From CAZGCA01 sp964524145 (GTDB lineage: Bacteria > Hydrogenedentota > CAZGCA01), in the NCBI GenBank assembly GCA_964524145.1, contig CAZGCA010000042.1, positions 1 to 51,862 on the forward strand: a stretch of 51,862 bases of DNA. The letters are read 5' to 3'. Position 1 is the stretch's first letter. Every line of letters starts with the position of its first letter. The notes below the pieces were generated by a model. The model did no database searches. It saw nothing but the letters and a program-made list of their open reading frames with translations, and was not told the DNA's origin. Of this stretch, positions 17,527 through 24,941 are shown piece after piece. The position numbers were made by a program, and so were the translations under genes.

Positions 17527-18957
17527 CTATGTCTTGACAAGGCAGCGTTTGGCATCTTCGAGCAGCCGGTCCACTTCCTTGACTGTATCGTCGGGCATCG
17601 GTTCAGGCACGTGGTCTTGCAGAACGGCGTCCTTCATTTCGCGACACCGTCGAAGCGTATCCGGCCGACCGTTGTCATTCCATCTCTCGAAATAGTCACG
17701 ATCAAGGAGTTGAGGGAACCACAGCTCGTCCCGGAAATGCGCGGCGGTATGCTCCTGGGCAAGGAAGTTCCCGCCGGGGCCGACGTTGCGGATGACGTCG
17801 AGCCCCAGCTTCTCGTCGTCAATGGCGATCCCCTGCATCAGCCGCTCGACATAGCCGATGATCTCGTGTTGCATGGACAGGATCGTGAGCGAGGTCGCCT
17901 GGTCAACGCCGCAGATGCCCAGATGGCCAAAGATGTCCGCGCCCGCCAGCGCGCCGCACGCGAGCGTTATCCCGGCCTCGAGCCCCGCCTGCGCGTCAAC
18001 AAGCTTGCTGTCTGTAAGGCCGACGTTGATATAGACCGGCAACCCGTAGAGCTTGCCCATTTGCGTCATTGCAACGGCCATCAACGCCTGCTCGGGTCCT
18101 GCAAAGATGAGCTGCGTGGTTTTCATGTCAAACGCGTGGGGTATGCCTCCGTAACAGACCGGTGTCCCTTCCCGTATCAGTTGGACCAGACACAACGCGG
18201 CAAGGATCTCCGCGTTTTCCTGCGCCAACGTGCCGGCGAGCGTGCCGGGTGCCGTCGTGCCGACTTGTGCCATCGGGCCGATACAGACGGGCAAGGGGAC
18301 CCTGCACGTTTCGAACAGCAGATCGACCCCGTCATGAGGAAAGTGAAGCGGGCTGATAGGTTCCAGAAGCGGGAACGTGAACGGATAGTCGGTAGCATCG
18401 TCCACGCCGCCGGCGACAATCGTAAACAGGTCCAGGACAAACCTCGCCGACGCCCGGTCGTGAAACCAGAACATGACGGGCTTGGTGGTGTTCTTGAGCA
18501 ATTCCGCTGCAACCTCGACGCAGCGGTACCCTGGCGGGAGCTCGTGGGGGTCCGCCATCGCGCCCGGTATCGTTATCCAGGGCAGCGCATCCCCGAATCG
18601 TGCGGCCGTCGCCACGTCGTCGAGGCAGGCGTAACGTCGATTCCCGGACTCGTCGTCCACCCAGAACGCCTGGCCTGCGGTCGTGTTATAGTTTCGCTTG
18701 CCCGCGCCAAACCCGGCGGTTTTCGACCGGTCCCGGCCATAGATCGCAAACTGTTTTCCGCAGACGTCGAGCGCGTGAGAGACAACCGATTCCGGGATTC
18801 TGACGTTCTTGTTTTCCCAATCGACCTCCGCACCGGACTCGCGAAAGAGTTCGAGCGCCTTCTCGTGCGGCAGGTCCACCCCCACCGTCTCGAGGATTTC
18901 CAGCGAGGCCACGTGCAGCTTCTGAATCTGCTCGTCGGTGAGAACTTTCAGGTCCAC
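17527..18957 (-). CDS. Trimethylamine methyltransferase (MttB) family protein, non-pyrrolysine
   Basis: 476 residues; GTG start with GGAG at 8 nt. It is a TIM-barrel corrinoid-dependent methyltransferase of the MttB superfamily: N-terminal LTDEQIQKLHVASLEILETVGVD, then ARFGDALPWI, GPMAQVGTTAPGTLAGTLAQ, and the C-terminal NVGPGGNFLAQEHTAAHFR, which is a family hallmark. It has no in-frame amber codon and is full length, so it belongs to the larger branch that acts on quaternary amines such as glycine betaine, carnitine or proline betaine rather than trimethylamine. No MttC-like corrinoid protein lies in the window, so the methyl acceptor must be encoded elsewhere. The neighbours are an Nramp-like transporter (91 bp downstream) and a Gfo/Idh/MocA gene (23 bp upstream). 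Confidence 0.88.
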   Translation of the reverse strand: MDLKVLTDEQIQKLHVASLEILETVGVDLPHEKALELFRESGAEVDWENKNVRIPESVVSHALDVCGKQFAIYGRDRSKTAGFGAGKRNYNTTAGQAFWVDDESGNRRYACLDDVATAARFGDALPWITIPGAMADPHELPPGYRCVEVAAELLKNTTKPVMFWFHDRASARFVLDLFTIVAGGVDDATDYPFTFPLLEPISPLHFPHDGVDLLFETCRVPLPVCIGPMAQVGTTAPGTLAGTLAQENAEILAALCLVQLIREGTPVCYGGIPHAFDMKTTQLIFAGPEQALMAVAMTQMGKLYGLPVYINVGLTDSKLVDAQAGLEAGITLACGALAGADIFGHLGICGVDQATSLTILSMQHEIIGYVERLMQGIAIDDEKLGLDVIRNVGPGGNFLAQEHTAAHFRDELWFPQLLDRDYFERWNDNGRPDTLRRCREMKDAVLQDHVPEPMPDDTVKEVDRLLEDAKRCLVKT

Positions 18958-18980
18958 GTTGCCTGCTCCCGTTTCTTGTC

Positions 18981-20120
18981 TCAGTTAGACTCTTCGGTTC
19001 GTAGTTCGCCTTGTTGGTCGCGGGAGTTTCCGCGCAACCACAGGTCGATCGGGCGGTTGACATTCTTGGGCCGAAACGGCAGCTCGACCTTGCGACCGAG
19101 CCCGGCCGACTGGTACCCGGCATACAACGCTTCCTGCACGATACGGCCGTCTTCACCGGTAACTTTAGGCTCTTCCTTGCCGCGCACGCACCGTGCGAAA
19201 TGGTGCATTTCCTGTGGGAATCCGTAGTTCCACAGCTCTTCGAAGACCGGGTAGGTCCACCCCTTTGTGGTTGGCGCTTTCTCGACGGCATACCCGTACC
19301 CGTATTCGCTGTACGTCGGCAGTGCGTTGCCCATATGCAGGTCGGCGTAGGTGAGCCCGCCTTCGCCGTAGACTTCAACACGGTCGTGCATGCCCCCGCG
19401 GCGGGCCCAACTGTCCTCGATCAGTGCGACGGCACCGTTGGCAAACTCGAGGATACAGAGAACGTCATCCTCGCCCTGGGTCTTGTCACCGTGAACGTGT
19501 GTGGCCATATGGCAATACACGCTCTTGATCGGCGCTCTATCCATGAACCAGTAGCAGAACGCAATACCGTGACAGCCCATATCCATGAGGACGCCGCCGC
19601 CGGAACGCTTGACGTCCCAGAACCACGGCGCGTGCGGGCCGAAATGTTTCTCGCTCTGTTTTACCATGTACACCCTGCCGAAGGCGCCCTGATCCGCCAT
19701 CTCTTTCGTCTTGACATACTTCGGCGTGAAGCACAGCTCTTCGGCGTACATCAGCAGGACCCCTTCACGCTTGCACGTCTCGATCATCAGGTCCGCCTCT
19801 TCCAACGTCAAGCACAAGGGTTTCTCACACACGACATGTTTGCCGGCTTCGGCGGCATCGACGCACATCCGGGCGTGAAGGTAGTTTGGTGCCGCGATGG
19901 TTACCAGCTCGATATCGTCTTCGGCAAGCATCTCGGTGTAGTCCGTGAAGACGCGTGGGATGTCGTACTGCTTCGCCAGCCTGGCGGCGTTGCCCGGCGT
20001 CGGCGACGCGACGGCAACCACCTCCGCCTCGTCAGGCAGTATCCGAAACGATTCGGCATGGATATCCGCCTGGAACTGCGACCCGATAATCCCAACCTTC
20101 ACCCTTCCTTTTGCTGGCAT
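18981..20120 (-). CDS. Gfo/Idh/MocA-family oxidoreductase (cytoplasmic)
   Basis: 379 residues, ATG with GGAG upstream. An N-terminal NAD(P) Rossmann fold (VKVGIIGSQFQADIHAESF) leads to the family signature CEKPLCLTLEEADLMI (about 97-112) and the C-terminal sheet domain with GGGVLMDMGCHGIAFCYWFM, whose D and H are typical catalytic-site residues. No signal peptide, unlike the two other members in this window, so it acts in the cytoplasm. These enzymes oxidise or reduce hydroxyls of sugars and inositols. It starts 75 bp after the exported paralogue gene and is followed by MttB, in the same presumed operon. Confidence 0.9.
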   Translation of the reverse strand: MPAKGRVKVGIIGSQFQADIHAESFRILPDEAEVVAVASPTPGNAARLAKQYDIPRVFTDYTEMLAEDDIELVTIAAPNYLHARMCVDAAEAGKHVVCEKPLCLTLEEADLMIETCKREGVLLMYAEELCFTPKYVKTKEMADQGAFGRVYMVKQSEKHFGPHAPWFWDVKRSGGGVLMDMGCHGIAFCYWFMDRAPIKSVYCHMATHVHGDKTQGEDDVLCILEFANGAVALIEDSWARRGGMHDRVEVYGEGGLTYADLHMGNALPTYSEYGYGYAVEKAPTTKGWTYPVFEELWNYGFPQEMHHFARCVRGKEEPKVTGEDGRIVQEALYAGYQSAGLGRKVELPFRPKNVNRPIDLWLRGNSRDQQGELRTEESN

Positions 20121-20195
20121 TGTCGATCGTTCTCCTTCCTACCTCACGTCACCCAAGGCTACGAGGTCGCCGCTTGTTCCGCAGCTCGAAGCGGA

Positions 20196-21560
20196 CTACA
20201 AGGCCCAGCCGTCGCGATATTGGCAGTGAAGGTGTTTGTTCGCCTCGGGCACGTTCGTGATCTTCCTAGTACCGCCGTCCCACTCGAGCTTCTTGCCCGT
20301 GCGGATGGCAACATTGCCCAGCAGCACGGCTTCTGTCAGTGGGGCGGCAAAATCAAAGTTGGCAATCGCCGGCTCGCCGCCCTTGCACGCCTCTAACCAC
20401 TCCTTGTGATGCCCAACCGACCGTGGAATGCTTTCCGGGGGCGGCTCGTACGCCATCATCTTTGACTCGGGAATAAGCCTGGGGTCCGACGCGCACCATC
20501 CCGGAGCGAGTATCTTGCCGTCGTCACCAACAATAAGCGAACCGCCGTCGTCATCACCGAGCCGCCGTCCTTCCTCCAACTCTTTAGGCCGTTCCGGCAT
20601 CAGCCCGCCGTCGTACCAGGTAAGTTTAAGCGGCGGCATATCGCCACGGGCCGGGAACTCGTACCGCACGATGGACGCCAACGGGTACGTTTCGGAATTC
20701 ACCCTGCTGGAACTGGCTTCGACGCTGGTCGGGTGCCCAAGCTTCAAAGCCCAGAATACCGGAGAGAGGTTGTGGATACCCATATCGCCGAGCGCTCCTG
20801 TTCCGAAATCCCGCCAGCCACGCCATTTGAACGGGACGTAGGCGGGATGGTAAGGCCGATACGGTGCCGGACCGAGCCATAGATCCCAGTCCAGCGACTC
20901 CGGCACCGGCGGAGTATCCTCGGGCCGCTCGATTCCCTGAGGCCAGATTGGGCGGTTCGTCCAGCTATAGACCTCGCGCACCGGCCCGATCGCGCCGTCC
21001 CATATCATTTCACATAACAGGCGCACACCTTCCCCGGCGTGCCCCTGGATACCCATTTGTGTCGCCACGTTATGCTCGTGGGCGGCCTCCGCGAGTTTAT
21101 GCGCCTCAAACACCGTGCGTGTGAGCGGCTTTTCGCAGTACACGTGTTTGCCCATCGTGATGGCCGTCATAGCGGCCACCGAGTGGGTATGGTCCGGTGT
21201 GGCTATCACGACCGCGTCGATGCTCTTCTCTTTGTCCAGCATCCTCCGGAAATCTTTGTACCGTTTGGCACCGGGAAACTCACGGAACGTCCCTGCTGCC
21301 CTCCGCCAGTCGACGTCGCACAGCGCAACAATGTTGTGGGCCCGGCAGTTCTCGATATCGCCACGACCCTGGCCGCCGACTCCGATACCGGCGATGTTAA
21401 GTTTCTCGCTCGGAGGCGTATCACCATTACCGCCCAGCACGTGTCGTGGAACGATGGTGCAGCCGGCCACGGCTGCCGCAGCAGCTACGGCACCGCCGGT
21501 AAAGCTCCGGCGAGAGATTTTGGTACCCTCCAACTTGCTCGTTCGCTTCAGGCTGCCCAC
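20196..21560 (-). CDS. Twin-arginine exported Gfo/Idh/MocA oxidoreductase, copy A
   Basis: 454 residues from the GTG at 21560 (GGAGGG 7 nt upstream; the frame itself opens earlier). A Tat signal ISRRSFTGGAVAAAAAVAGC and the conserved IVPRHVLGG precede the Rossmann fold (KLNIAGIGVGGQGRGDI), then YCEKPLTRTVFEA and the WDLWLGPAPYRPYHPAY core. Tat export implies the nucleotide cofactor is bound before transport. It is close kin to the protein at 33233-34591 along its whole length, and the two genes also share their upstream regions. Exported members of this family are known from the 3-keto-sugar pathway of glycoside cleavage; the substrate here is not known. Confidence 0.9.
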   Translation of the reverse strand: MGSLKRTSKLEGTKISRRSFTGGAVAAAAAVAGCTIVPRHVLGGNGDTPPSEKLNIAGIGVGGQGRGDIENCRAHNIVALCDVDWRRAAGTFREFPGAKRYKDFRRMLDKEKSIDAVVIATPDHTHSVAAMTAITMGKHVYCEKPLTRTVFEAHKLAEAAHEHNVATQMGIQGHAGEGVRLLCEMIWDGAIGPVREVYSWTNRPIWPQGIERPEDTPPVPESLDWDLWLGPAPYRPYHPAYVPFKWRGWRDFGTGALGDMGIHNLSPVFWALKLGHPTSVEASSSRVNSETYPLASIVRYEFPARGDMPPLKLTWYDGGLMPERPKELEEGRRLGDDDGGSLIVGDDGKILAPGWCASDPRLIPESKMMAYEPPPESIPRSVGHHKEWLEACKGGEPAIANFDFAAPLTEAVLLGNVAIRTGKKLEWDGGTRKITNVPEANKHLHCQYRDGWAL

Positions 21561-21636
21561 GTGACATCCCTCCTTCAGCAAGGTTCCCGTTCCCGTCCCG
21601 CGAGTCGCAGGGGTAAGAGCAATCTGTTTGCCTGAA

Positions 21637-21665
21637 AGTATGGTTGAAACGCCGGCCCGTGTCAA
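21637..21665 (-). promoter_or_regulatory. Promoter of exported oxidoreductase copy A
   Basis: Minus strand TTGACA (21665-21660), 17-bp spacer, CATACT (21642-21637). The same hexamers and spacing occur upstream of copy B (34697-34669) although the spacers differ in sequence, which supports selection for a working promoter. Confidence 0.7.
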
Positions 21666-21690
21666 CACAACCCACCGCCGTATCAATTGG

Positions 21691-21703
21691 TCGAGCTGCT
21701 CGA
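21691..21703. promoter_or_regulatory. Conserved dyad upstream of the copy A promoter
   Basis: TCGAGC-T-GCTCGA, a perfect 13-bp dyad 26 bp above the -35. It is identical and at the same distance at copy B. It is a candidate regulator site, though the surrounding sequence was inherited by duplication as a whole. Confidence 0.45.
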
Positions 21704-21743
21704 AGACGCCGGCGTCCTCGCTCAACCGGTTCGGGTCACATTA

Positions 21744-21808
21744 GTAGCGCAGGCTTCCAGCCTGCATGAGGGTGCGGCTCAGTCCTTCAATGCAGGCAAG
21801 ATGCCTGC
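21744..21808. repeat. Paired GCAGGC dyads facing each other
   Basis: GCAGGC-ttcca-GCCTGC (21749-21765) and GCAGGC-aagat-GCCTGC (21792-21808) are themselves palindromic. Their flanks GTAGC and GCTAC make the pair a larger inverted repeat. The same pair is at 34776-34838 and a single unit at 37903-37925, so this is a dispersed REP-like family. Confidence 0.85.
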
Positions 21809-21824
21809 GCTACCCTTGCGCTAC

Positions 21825-22020
21825 CCTGGATTCCCGCCTGCGCGGGAATGACGGAAAGGGCAGTAGACGGTAGTCGGTAGACTGTAGACGGGAGAGGAGC
21901 GGGGGCCTGGATTCCCGCCTGCGCGGGAATGACGGAAAGGGCAGTAGACGGTAGTCGGTAGACGGTAGACGGGAGAGAAGCGGGGGCCTGGATTCCCGCC
22001 TGCGCGGGAACGACGGAAGG
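21825..22020. repeat. 81-bp tandem repeat with ATTCCCGC dyads and heptamer blocks
   Basis: Two full 81-bp units start at 21825 and 21906 and a partial third at 21987. Each starts with ATTCCCGC-CTGC-GCGGGAAT (21830, 21911, 21992), a dyad similar in form to REP and dRS3 elements of other bacteria. The two full units then carry four heptamers of the type GTAGACG / GTAGTCG (21863-21890, 21944-21971). Other copies of the parts are at 34844-34863 and 38502-38529. Confidence 0.88.
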
Positions 22021-22025
22021 GGGCG

Positions 22026-22060
22026 ACCTGCCGCAGGTAGGGGCACGGCGCGCCGTGCCC
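22026..22060. repeat. Two further palindromes, one perfect over 20 bp
   Basis: ACCTGC-C-GCAGGT at 22026-22038, then GGGCACGGCG followed by its exact reverse complement at 22041-22060. They extend the repeat island downstream of the PKD-protein gene (22178-23290). Confidence 0.8.
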
Positions 22061-22130
22061 TTACAGAAACGATGACCGGAATCTGTGGCCTGGGTTCCAC
22101 TAACGGGAGCACAAAGTAGTCCACACACCT

Positions 22131-22152
22131 GTCATTCTGAGCGAAGCGAAGT
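22131..22152. repeat. Dispersed GTCATTCTGAGCGAAGC repeat
   Basis: A copy of the widely seen GTCAT(T/C)CTGAG element. Related, oppositely oriented copies occur at 37780-37871. Confidence 0.6.
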
Positions 22153-22177
22153 CTTCTTATGCGGCGGCGACCACATC

Positions 22178-23290
22178 TCACCGTTGTTCCATGTCCGCGT
22201 CGTCTTTCACCACGACAAGAACCGTACTGCTCACTGAGCCACCCTTCCCGTCGGTTACGGTGACCGTTGCAGTGTAGCGGCCTGCCTTCGAATAGACGTG
22301 GTCTACTTCCTTCCCGCGGACCAGGACATTTCCGTCGCCCCATTCTCTGTGATCGCCAAAGTCCCATGTGAACACCATATCGTCGCCGTCCGGGTCTTGT
22401 GCCTCGACGCCAAAGGTGACGTTCTCTCCCAAGACCGGGTTTGTGTTTGAGGCGGTGGCGCTCCCGGTGATAACAGGCGATCTCACCCCTTCCGGCGGTT
22501 CTTTTGGCGGTCTGACCGTGAGCACATACTTCGTGAGCATCGGGCGGTGCCGTTCCGTTGCCCAGATGCTGTTCGCCTCTACCATGTCAGAGCACCCATA
22601 GTAGTAGTCGAGCAGGTCCGCCAACGGCAAGTGTTTGCCTTTCGGTACCATTGCCATGTCATGGTAGATAACGAGTTTTGGGTTGACAGCTTTCAGCTTT
22701 CGATACAGATTGCGCTGAGTATTGATTGCGAACGCGGTATCGTGGGCCTGATACCCCTTGCCTTGAGGCTGAAACATATCCGCATAAGGAGCGAGTCGCT
22801 CGCCCCATTGGGCAGAGATGTTCCCGGTCGGCACCACCAGGAACGGCATCTCGTATTCTCTCGCAACGGCCAGTGCCGCCCTGCACGCCTTCACGGGGTC
22901 GTCTTGCTCTTCCTTCGGTGTCTGGGGCCTCCTCTCGAGATCGAATCCGAGATAGGAGATGCCAAACCCCTTGTTGCGGATCAGTTCCTCGAGAATACGG
23001 TCGGCGTACTTGACGGAGTTTGTTCCAAGCATCCGCTGTTCGGGTGGTGCGTTCTTGAGGTCGCTGTTCGCGATTGCTTCAACATCAGCGTCTATGTTCC
23101 CGGTAGGTGTGAACTCGATATAGGCTGCGTCACCTTCCTTCGGCTCCCAGCCGGAGATTGAGTTCCAGAACCGCCCATGAAACACCATCGTTGGCGGCGC
23201 AATCTGGGCATAGGCGCTCGCAACATGTAGCATGCAAACGACTGCGAGCACACTTGAAGCGGCGACAGGGCTATGTGCCTTGACTCTCAC
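22178..23290 (-). CDS. Secreted barrel-type protein with C-terminal PKD domain
   Basis: 370 residues. GTG at 23290 overlaps the TGA of the upstream gene (GTGA), with GGGAGA 8 nt before it, so the longer open frame upstream is not used. A signal peptide (HSPVAASSVLAVVCMLHVASAYA) precedes a region reading like a glycosidase-type barrel: VFHGRFWNSISGW, KGFGISYLGFDLERRP, YEMPFLVVPTG, KLVIYHDMAMVP. The catalytic acids cannot be assigned. The last 90 residues form a PKD domain (NPVLGENVTFGVEAQDPDGDDMVFTWDFGD and YTATVTVTDGKGGS), a sugar-binding or spacer module. It probably works on the same polymer as its coupled neighbour. Confidence 0.75.
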   Translation of the reverse strand: MRVKAHSPVAASSVLAVVCMLHVASAYAQIAPPTMVFHGRFWNSISGWEPKEGDAAYIEFTPTGNIDADVEAIANSDLKNAPPEQRMLGTNSVKYADRILEELIRNKGFGISYLGFDLERRPQTPKEEQDDPVKACRAALAVAREYEMPFLVVPTGNISAQWGERLAPYADMFQPQGKGYQAHDTAFAINTQRNLYRKLKAVNPKLVIYHDMAMVPKGKHLPLADLLDYYYGCSDMVEANSIWATERHRPMLTKYVLTVRPPKEPPEGVRSPVITGSATASNTNPVLGENVTFGVEAQDPDGDDMVFTWDFGDHREWGDGNVLVRGKEVDHVYSKAGRYTATVTVTDGKGGSVSSTVLVVVKDDADMEQR

Positions 23291-24660
23291 AGAATAAGTC
23301 TCCCATTCAGTGGGTTCGTACGAAAACCTGACCCCGGGTTTACCCAATAGACCGTGTTCGAGAGCAGTTCCTCGTTGTCCGCGCCCGGGGAGCCTTCCGT
23401 ATACATGAATCCCGGCGCGCCTGCCACCCGGTTGTGTCCTGTTGGACGTTCCAGGCTCGGCAGCCACCGTGCCACCGTCGGGTCGGGCTGCGTTATCACC
23501 CGGCTTGCAAATGAACCTCCGTTGTCGGACGAGACGAACGCTGCTATCTCGCTCGACGCATGGCCCCACACAGTGCTATCAACCAAGTCCGGAGGCTTGA
23601 TCAGGGTCAACACAACAAACAGCCGGCCGTCCTCGCTGAACGTTATGCCGCCGGGTGTCGCAAGCCCCCAATCAGCGAACCCGTCCGGCAGCTCGGGCCG
23701 CAGCGGCCGCTGATTCCATGCGCCTGTGTCGTCCGGATACGCCAGCCACGCTTCCATGGGCGATTCATCATAACTGCTGCACAACACGTAGGGCTTGTCG
23801 TCCGGGCCCACTGCCAGAGCGCCCGCCCGCAACCCCACACCGGGACCTTCCCGTTTCTGGCTCACGATATCTACCGTTTGCGCTGTGGCCGGCAAGGCTA
23901 CCGGCGACCCGTCCCAGTGTGTCCACGTGACGCCTCTGTTCTTGGTGCGGAGATAGCCTATGGTGTGCCCTCTTCTTGGTTGGCCGTCGTAGATACGGCA
24001 CGCCAGGTGGAGTGTGTCTCCCCTCGAGCCCCACGCCAGTGCTTCCATGAAATGCGCGTAGCCGCGGGATTCCGCCTGCAACAGGGCCCGGGGACCCTGC
24101 CACGGTGCGTCCGGCCGCTTCACATAGAGGTTCGCGACCCACAACGCATCGGCTGCACTTTCGCGGCAGGTCAGGTACAGCGTGTCATCACGATCGCAGA
24201 CGAGCGTGGGATATGTACACCGCTTGCCCACTCTCACTTCTTCCGTCCATTCGGATGCGTCGTTGGGCCGGATCGAGCGCCGGTAACGCATGGGATGATG
24301 GTGGGGATAGTACGCCACATGAAGAAACCCCTTGCTGTCTACGGTAAGCGCTGGGCCTCCATGATTGTCCGCCGCTCTTCCGACCGTGTAGGTGGGTGAC
24401 CACACGCCGGTTGCTCTGTCCAACGTCCGCACCCGAACCCGAAACCCTTCCGCCACAGAATCGAGCCACGCCACGTGCGTTTTGGTGCCCACCGTCACAA
24501 TCTTGTTCGCTTCGGCATAGCCCGTCGCTCGGCCGCAGCCATGCTTTGAAAGCACTACGTGCTGTGTCTCGGATTCCGCCGCCGCGCGCACCCCCTTCCC
24601 TACTCTCAGCGCTCCTCCCAGAGCCGCCGCACCCATCAGAAAAGTACGCCGGTCCATCAT
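23287..24660 (-). CDS. Tat-exported BNR-type beta-propeller protein
   Basis: 457 residues; the double ATG at 24660 has GGAG 9 nt upstream. The Tat signal is DRRTFLMGAAALGGALRVG. The body is a six- or seven-bladed propeller of the BNR_4 type: DNHGGPALTVDSKGFLHVAYYPHH, RCTYPTLVCDRDDTLYLTCRES, GDTLHLACRIYDG, and EDGRLFVVLTL. Proteins of this fold include sialidase-like enzymes and PL24/PL25-type ulvan lyases. The histidine-rich GHLHVAYYPHHHP-like blade edge could be part of an active site, but this is inference. Translation is coupled to the PKD gene downstream. Confidence 0.78.
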   Translation of the reverse strand: MMDRRTFLMGAAALGGALRVGKGVRAAAESETQHVVLSKHGCGRATGYAEANKIVTVGTKTHVAWLDSVAEGFRVRVRTLDRATGVWSPTYTVGRAADNHGGPALTVDSKGFLHVAYYPHHHPMRYRRSIRPNDASEWTEEVRVGKRCTYPTLVCDRDDTLYLTCRESAADALWVANLYVKRPDAPWQGPRALLQAESRGYAHFMEALAWGSRGDTLHLACRIYDGQPRRGHTIGYLRTKNRGVTWTHWDGSPVALPATAQTVDIVSQKREGPGVGLRAGALAVGPDDKPYVLCSSYDESPMEAWLAYPDDTGAWNQRPLRPELPDGFADWGLATPGGITFSEDGRLFVVLTLIKPPDLVDSTVWGHASSEIAAFVSSDNGGSFASRVITQPDPTVARWLPSLERPTGHNRVAGAPGFMYTEGSPGADNEELLSNTVYWVNPGSGFRTNPLNGRLIL

Positions 24661-24802
24661 CTTGTTATGCTCCGTTGACAACCGCTCCGACACAGTCCCG
24701 CATCTTGCCCGTCTCCTCTACTTTGTTCCGCATCCACGTGTGAACCTTACCATAATCGAATCCCGACACGCTAGCACGCATTCTTTTCCGGACTGCGGGG
24801 AC

Positions 24803-24831
24803 TTGTCGCACGAGCGAGGTTTGGGTACAAT
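24803..24831 (+). promoter_or_regulatory. Candidate promoter of the first propeller-GH123-like gene
   Basis: TTGTCG (24803-24808), 17-bp spacer, TACAAT (24826-24831). The match is 4/6 and 5/6. It gives a leader of about 105 nt before the GTG at 24942. Confidence 0.55.
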
Positions 24832-24941
24832 ACGATATTCAAGTGCTGCTATTTCGAGCGGACATCCTCCTGTGGGTTGGTGTCCTCGGGTCGGTGAACT
24901 GTGTGCCGGTGCATAGGCTGTCTTAAGAAAGGTTGGACGGT

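Noticed and set aside
17527..18957. Pyrrolysine-containing MttB
   Set aside because: The reading frame has no internal amber codon and is full length; it belongs to the non-pyrrolysine branch.
17611..19227. 538-codon open frame on the plus strand
   Set aside because: It lies antisense to the MttB gene, whose translation has clear family motifs. High GC third positions keep the antisense open.
21825..22020. CRISPR array
   Set aside because: The regular 81-bp units are nearly identical throughout, with no unique spacers, and no cas genes are present.
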